Shown: in pieces, positions 6,337-9,484 of the stretch
How positions within the stretch are numbered: the first letter of the stretch is position 1
Layout of the letters: each line of letters opens with the position of its first letter
DNA from: JAMXLO01 sp035492535
GTDB taxonomy: Bacteria; Pseudomonadota; Alphaproteobacteria; Acetobacterales; Acetobacteraceae
Direction: 5' to 3'
Assembly: GCA_035492535.1 (NCBI GenBank)
Contig: DATJJM010000308.1
Coordinates: forward strand, 1 to 9,484
DNA length: 9,484 bases
Position numbers and translations under genes: made by a program
Notes under the pieces: generated by a model
The model's database searches: none
What the model was told of the DNA's origin: nothing
The model's input: only the letters and a program-made list of their open reading frames with translations

Positions 6337-7800
6337 ATGCAGCATCACTGGGATGTCGAGGCCGATGTCGTGGTCGTCGGGTTCGGCGCGGCCGGCTTCG
6401 CCACAGCCGTCACGGCACATGAATTGGGCGCCAGGGTCGTCATCCTGGAGAAGGCCCCCGACGGCGAGCACGGCGGCAACACCCGGGTCGCCGGCCAGGG
6501 CTATCTGAACACATCCTCGGTCGAGCAGGCGGTCGCCTACCTCACCGCGCTGTGCGGGCCTTTCACCGTGCCGGAGAAGATGGTGCGCGTGTGGGCCGAG
6601 GAGATGGGCCAGAACAACGCCTGGCTCGCGAGCCTCGGCGGCGATCCGCAGGAGCACCAGCACCCGCCCATCGGCATCGAGTTCCCCGACCTGCCCGGCT
6701 CTGACTGTGTCCACAAGTTCCATGACGGTCCGACCTACGGCTACTCGTACACGTGGCAACTGTTCGAGCGGCTGACGCGCCAGCGCCCGATCCGCATCCT
6801 GTACGAAACGCCGGCCCGCGCGCTGATCCAGCACGACGTCACGAAGGAAATCCTTGGCGTGCGCGCGGAGCAGAACGGCAAGCTGATCGCAGTCAAGGCG
6901 CGCAAGGGGGTGGTGCTCACCTGCGGCGGATTCGAGAACAACCAGGAGATGATCCGCAATTACCTGCCGGGCGTGCCCTATTGCTACACGTCCGGCTCGC
7001 CGTACAACGAAGGCGACGGCATCACCATGGCGATGACGGTGGGCGCCGATCTCTGGCACATGAACAATTATGCAGGCCCCTCGATGGCGCTGAAGGTGCC
7101 GGAGGTGCGCACCAGCTTCTCCATGCAGGCGCTGCACTACAGCAAGCAGATGCCGGGCGGCATGATCGTCGTCGGACCGGACGCGCGCCGCTTCACCGAC
7201 GAAAAGTTCAAGACGCGGCATGGCAAAGTGCCGGTGAACGGCCGCTGGATGCCGATGGCCGCGCCATGCCCGATGTTCATGATCTTCGATCACACGCTGT
7301 TCCGCTCGGGGCCGTTGTACGACAGTCACCCAAGCCACGGCTGGACGCAGATCATCGAACGCTACGAATGGAGCGAGGACAACAGCGTCGAACTGGCCAA
7401 GGGCTGGATCAGCAAGGCCGACAGTATCGCGGCCCTTGCGTCCATCGTCGGGCTCGATCCGGCAGCGCTCGGGAACACGGTTCGCCGCTGGAACACGTCC
7501 TGTGAGACGGAGCGCGATGCGGAGTTCGGCCGCAGGCTGATGCTGGCGCCGATCGCCGAGGGGCCGTTCTACGCGGTGGAGCTGTCACCCTCGATGCTGA
7601 ACACGCAAGGCGGGCCGCGCCGGAATGAGAAGGCGCAGATCGTGCGGCCCGACAGTTCGCCGATCCCGCGCCTGTTCAGCGCCGGCGAGCTGGGGTCGAT
7701 ATACAGTTATCTATACCAGGGAACCGGCAACATCGGCGAATGCCTGGCCTTCGGGCGCATCGCGGCACGGAACGCGGTGGCCGGGCGGCCCTGGGACTGA
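6337..7800 (+). CDS. FAD-dependent oxidoreductase (FAD_binding_2; fumarate reductase/ketosteroid dehydrogenase superfamily)
   Basis: A 487-residue cytoplasmic flavoprotein. The N-terminal Rossmann fold has VVVVGFGAAG (G15-x-G17-x-x-G20) and the ribose-binding E38, followed by GGNTRVAGQGY (47-56 region). TCGGFENN at 195-202 contacts the flavin. The capping domain spans roughly 120-350 and contains RRFTDE at 284-289. The C-terminal FAD elements are FSAGELGS at 447-454 and GTGNIGE at 462-468. These features match flavoproteins that add or remove hydrogen across C-C bonds next to carbonyls. The fumarate reductase active-site signature (HHTMGG) is replaced by LNTQGG at 421-426, so fumarate is an unlikely substrate. 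No signal peptide, Tat motif or haem domain is seen. The ATG at 6337 was chosen because the dinucleotide-binding strand follows at once; upstream frame is antisense to the yfgM-like gene. GGAG at 6321-6324 is a rather distant ribosome site. The substrate is unknown. Confidence 0.9.
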   Translation: MQHHWDVEADVVVVGFGAAGFATAVTAHELGARVVILEKAPDGEHGGNTRVAGQGYLNTSSVEQAVAYLTALCGPFTVPEKMVRVWAEEMGQNNAWLASLGGDPQEHQHPPIGIEFPDLPGSDCVHKFHDGPTYGYSYTWQLFERLTRQRPIRILYETPARALIQHDVTKEILGVRAEQNGKLIAVKARKGVVLTCGGFENNQEMIRNYLPGVPYCYTSGSPYNEGDGITMAMTVGADLWHMNNYAGPSMALKVPEVRTSFSMQALHYSKQMPGGMIVVGPDARRFTDEKFKTRHGKVPVNGRWMPMAAPCPMFMIFDHTLFRSGPLYDSHPSHGWTQIIERYEWSEDNSVELAKGWISKADSIAALASIVGLDPAALGNTVRRWNTSCETERDAEFGRRLMLAPIAEGPFYAVELSPSMLNTQGGPRRNEKAQIVRPDSSPIPRLFSAGELGSIYSYLYQGTGNIGECLAFGRIAARNAVAGRPWD

Positions 7801-7808
7801 GGTTGTCT

Positions 7809-7839
7809 GCCGCTACGATTGGCCGGCGCCGGTAGCGGC
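7809..7839 (+). terminator. Hairpin after the FAD oxidoreductase gene, possible terminator
   Basis: GCCGCTAC at 7809-7816 and GTAGCGGC at 7832-7839 form a perfect 8-bp stem with a 15-nt GC-rich loop that can pair further. It starts 9 nt after the stop codon of the FAD gene, in the 184-nt gap between convergent genes. There is no T-run directly after it; the nearest is TTTTT at 7911-7915, behind only a weak 4-bp stem. It is a plausible 3'-end structure rather than a proven intrinsic terminator. Confidence 0.4.
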
Positions 7840-7984
7840 GGAGCAGCCGTAGCTCAATCTGGATTGCCGCACTGGGTGGAGGCTGTCAGTCGGCTTTCGG
7901 GCGACCGTGCTTTTTATGCCGGCCTGACAACGTCCTGATCAGGGAACGACGAAGTAAGCGGGAGTTGTCCGCTGATTGCACCTG

Positions 7985-8827
7985 TTACAGCCGTCGCTGG
8001 ATAAATTCAGTGATGGCTTTCGCCAGGCCTTCCGGATTTTCAAGCTGCAGGCTGACCTTGGCCTCGACCGAGTAGATATCGACCGGCGTGCGGGTCCAGA
8101 ATTTGGCAACGTCCTCGGCGGCTTGTGGGGTCATCTCCGTGCTGTGGGTGCCGCGGATAAAAGCGGTGGGGCAGCTAACGGCAGCGGCAGCGTATTTCAG
8201 GTCGATGAGCTGGTGGGTCAGGCCCTCGGCGACCCGGACGGGATCGTATTTGACTGTGGCGGTGCCATCGGGCGCGTGGGTCATGTTGTGGTCAACACGG
8301 TGCTGCCAGGCGGCGGGCGTGTCGTTGGGACGAAACGTGCTGATATAGGAGAGAGCTGCTTCACGCGACGCAAATTTCGTTTCGGACACCATGGTCTTAT
8401 AGGCTGTTGTATAGACCGTTTTGACCGCTTCGCGTGTCTGGTAGAAGTTACTGAGATGCGGGCCCGCAACCATGATCAGCCCGGTGGTGTTGTCGGGATA
8501 CGCAGCAGCGAAACATAGGGCGACGCGACCGCCGAGCGAATGGCCAGCCACGATGACGCGCTGGAGGCCGAGCTTGTCGATGAACAGCTTAAGGTCACGA
8601 GACAGCTCCTCGGCAGAATATTCACCGTCAGGGCGGCTGGAATCGCCGTGGCCGCGTTGGTCTGGCGCATAGACGTCATACTCGGCGGGAAGATACGTCG
8701 TGGTTTCCTGCCACATCCTGCCATAGCCCGAGGATGGGTGCAGGAAGATCAAGGTCGGTCCGGTCCCGGAGCGGTGGAAATAGTGGATATTGAGGCCGGC
8801 ACTGAGGGTGATGTCGTGCGCTTTCAT
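7985..8827 (-). CDS. Alpha/beta-hydrolase-fold protein lacking the usual catalytic His
   Basis: A 280-residue protein without signal peptide. It shows the classic fold markers: an oxyanion-region HPSSG at 30-34 (HG in most relatives), DQRGHGDSS at 56-64, and the nucleophile elbow GHSLGG with S97. A lid region covers about 125-200. In relatives the acid lies in a G-x-H-S-D motif and the base in G-x-G-H before ENPE. Here the first reads GTHSTE (226-231), so Asp is replaced by Thr with Glu next to it. The second reads EAKVSLQLENPE, placing V258 where His is expected. Either the triad is displaced or the protein is not a normal hydrolase. By eye its base composition is less GC-rich than the operon on the left. 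It faces an aldolase gene across a shared regulatory region. The ATG at 8827 has only a weak, distant GAGAG upstream. Confidence 0.9.
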   Translation of the reverse strand: MKAHDITLSAGLNIHYFHRSGTGPTLIFLHPSSGYGRMWQETTTYLPAEYDVYAPDQRGHGDSSRPDGEYSAEELSRDLKLFIDKLGLQRVIVAGHSLGGRVALCFAAAYPDNTTGLIMVAGPHLSNFYQTREAVKTVYTTAYKTMVSETKFASREAALSYISTFRPNDTPAAWQHRVDHNMTHAPDGTATVKYDPVRVAEGLTHQLIDLKYAAAAVSCPTAFIRGTHSTEMTPQAAEDVAKFWTRTPVDIYSVEAKVSLQLENPEGLAKAITEFIQRRL

Positions 8828-8858
8828 GTCGGTGAACTACTCTCACGCAGGTCGCCGG

Positions 8859-8887
8859 AGCATCGAAGTGGACGAAGGATCTGTCAA
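8859..8887 (-). promoter_or_regulatory. Promoter of the hydrolase-fold gene
   Basis: On the minus strand a perfect TTGACA (8887-8882) is followed, after exactly 17 nt, by GATGCT (8864-8859). The -10 is weak but keeps the important A at position 2 and T at position 6. The start point would be near 8852, giving a leader of about 25 nt. The -35 box is contained in the dyad at 8881-8894, an arrangement typical of repression. Confidence 0.5.
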
Positions 8888-8894
8888 ATGACAG
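8881..8894. promoter_or_regulatory. Candidate operator, dyad CTGTCA-AA-TGACAG
   Basis: A perfect 6-bp inverted repeat with a 2-nt centre lies over the -35 box of the hydrolase promoter. A regulator bound here should compete with RNA polymerase. Size and symmetry suit a dimeric helix-turn-helix regulator, but no regulator gene is in the window and the family cannot be assigned. Confidence 0.45.
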
Positions 8895-8903
8895 GGCACT
8901 TCG

Positions 8904-8914
8904 ACAATGATTGT
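8904..8914. promoter_or_regulatory. Second short dyad, ACAAT-G-ATTGT
   Basis: A perfect 5-bp inverted repeat with a 1-nt centre. Its centre lies about 21 bp from the centre of the dyad at 8881-8894, close to two helical turns, so two bound dimers would sit on the same DNA face. On its own the repeat is short enough to be chance. Confidence 0.3.
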
Positions 8915-8925
8915 TCCGCTTTTAG

Positions 8926-9004
8926 CAAAGCGCTCCATCGCTTTCGGTGCGCTTTGGCAGCCGCTGGGGCGAAGAAATCCCCATGCGCGAGGCACCGAAA
9001 GCGA
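8926..9004. repeat. Two overlapping inverted repeats, mutually exclusive hairpins
   Basis: Repeat A is an 8-bp perfect inverted repeat, CAAAGCGC at 8926-8933 with GCGCTTTG at 8949-8956. Repeat B is a 13-bp perfect inverted repeat, TCGCTTTCGGTGC at 8938-8950 with its complement at 8992-9004. They share 8949-8950, and the left arm of B lies mainly in the loop of A, so both cannot form together. The loop of B contains a further stem, TGGGG at 8965-8969 with CCCCA at 8979-8983. No T-run follows, so this is not a standard terminator. It may be a leader structure, a protein-binding site or the relic of a small repeat element. Confidence 0.6.
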
Positions 9005-9134
9005 GCAAGTCTGGTCGGGACAACCCGTAGGTTATGCCGCTTCGCCAATGTGCGATAATGCCGCACCGACGCGCCCGTCACCGTTGGTCGGTTGGAACGG
9101 CCGCTGAAGCTACTGTGGGAGGAATCGACGCCAG

Positions 9135-9484
9135 ATGAACGCCATCAAGGACTCCATCAAGTCAGGTAGGACCGTCGTCGGGACGGCCGGGGCACCGAAC
9201 GTCGACGTGTCGATCCTGGCCGACGCCGGGTACGACTTCCTGCTGTTCGACACCCAGCACTCCCCATGGGAGATCAAGCAGCTGCAGCCGTCGATCCAGG
9301 CGATGCGCGGCAAGCAGGCGGCGCCAATCGTGCGCGTCGCCGCCAACGAGGCGTATCAGATCTGCTTCGCGCTTGACGCCGGCGCACGCGGCATCATTGC
9401 GCCGATGGTCAACACCCGCGCGGAGGCGGAGGCAATGGTGCGCGCCTGCCGCTATTTTCCCCTCGGCAACCGCAGCAACGCCGG
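9135..9484 (+). CDS. HpcH/HpaI-family class II aldolase (5' part only)
   Basis: The first 116 codons of a metal-dependent aldolase of the HpcH/HpaI family, whose members cleave 4-hydroxy-2-oxo acids to pyruvate (or a related keto acid) and an aldehyde. Visible features are the strand LADAGYDFLLFD, the catalytic histidine H42 in DTQHSP (most members read EH, here QH), the substrate-binding R67 in PIVRVAA, the DAGARGIIAPMV segment at 81-92, and RYFPLGNRS at 106-114, which matches the usual RYPPxGxRG. The metal-binding Glu and Asp of the family lie beyond the right edge. The ATG at 9135 is preceded by GGAGGA with a rather long spacing of about 12 nt. It is divergent from the hydrolase-fold gene. 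Exact substrate is not assignable. Confidence 0.9.
   Translation, partial: MNAIKDSIKSGRTVVGTAGAPNVDVSILADAGYDFLLFDTQHSPWEIKQLQPSIQAMRGKQAAPIVRVAANEAYQICFALDAGARGIIAPMVNTRAEAEAMVRACRYFPLGNRSNA

Larger units (their letters stand above)
8828..9134. other. Divergent intergenic region dense in inverted repeats
   Basis: These 307 nt separate the hydrolase and aldolase start codons. I see no convincing gene here. The region holds a promoter with a consensus -35 box reading towards the hydrolase, two short dyads near it, an 8-bp inverted repeat enclosing one of them (8863-8870 and 8897-8904), a pair of overlapping hairpins at 8926-9004, and small stems at 9016-9027 (CGGG/CCCG) and 9050-9066 (GTGCG/CGCAC). 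A GATAAT at 9054-9059 could be a -10 box for the aldolase but lacks a good -35 partner. Confidence 0.6.

Noticed and set aside
6328..7338. 336-residue minus-strand open frame
   Set aside because: It is antisense to the FAD oxidoreductase and His/Arg/Ala-rich without a domain pattern.
7840..7900. A tRNA-like string (GCCGTAGCTCAATCTGG) after the FAD gene
   Set aside because: It recalls a D-arm, but no anticodon arm, T-arm motif or acceptor pairing can be built around it.
7934..7943. Perfect palindrome CCTGATCAGG between the convergent genes
   Set aside because: It is only 10 bp, without flanking pairing or T-run, in a region where no promoter is expected; likely chance.
8884..9081. 65-residue minus-strand open frame in the divergent region
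   Set aside because: No recognisable family, no good ribosome site, and it runs through the inverted repeats and the proposed operator; treated as chance.

Overview
The window is GC-rich and almost fully coding. It suggests an alphaproteobacterium, possibly in or near the Rhodospirillales/Acetobacteraceae. That placement rests on protein style (Der with PGLTRD, a SAM-cyclase-ATPase giant protein, a BamB with an extended N-terminus) and on codon bias, and it is inference only.

Left part (1-6150, all minus strand). Read from the promoter side, five genes follow each other closely: a YfgM-like membrane-anchored TPR-type protein (6150-5482), the BamB-like outer-membrane assembly lipoprotein (5485-4148, overlapping the previous stop by 4 nt), the double GTPase Der (4138-2807), a small polytopic membrane protein built from two similar halves (2792-1989), and a large class III cyclase fused to a SAM domain and a STAND-type ATPase (1913 to the left edge, incomplete). 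The yfgM-bamB-der order matches the E. coli neighbourhood and joins envelope biogenesis to ribosome assembly. The last two genes are additions to this core. A hairpin in the 75-nt gap before the cyclase may partly separate it from the rest. A plausible sigma70-type promoter lies at 6206-6234, beside a 12-bp perfect palindrome.

Right part (6337-9484). An FAD-dependent oxidoreductase of the fumarate reductase/ketosteroid dehydrogenase superfamily (plus strand) converges on an alpha/beta-hydrolase-fold protein (minus strand). The hydrolase diverges from an HpcH/HpaI-type aldolase that runs off the right edge. Together these look like a small accessory catabolic cluster of oxidation, C-C or ester cleavage, and aldol cleavage, but no substrate can be read from the sequence. 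The hydrolase-fold protein keeps the nucleophile serine but lacks a histidine at the usual catalytic position. The 307-nt region between the two divergent genes is rich in dyad symmetry: one perfect dyad sits on the -35 box of the hydrolase promoter, and two overlapping inverted repeats could form alternative hairpins.

I see no rRNA, tRNA, CRISPR array, transposase or clear mobile element. I do not see a convincing new multi-gene system. The points most worth following are the unusual residues in the cyclase and the hydrolase, the duplicated membrane protein, and the symmetric elements at 8863-9004.
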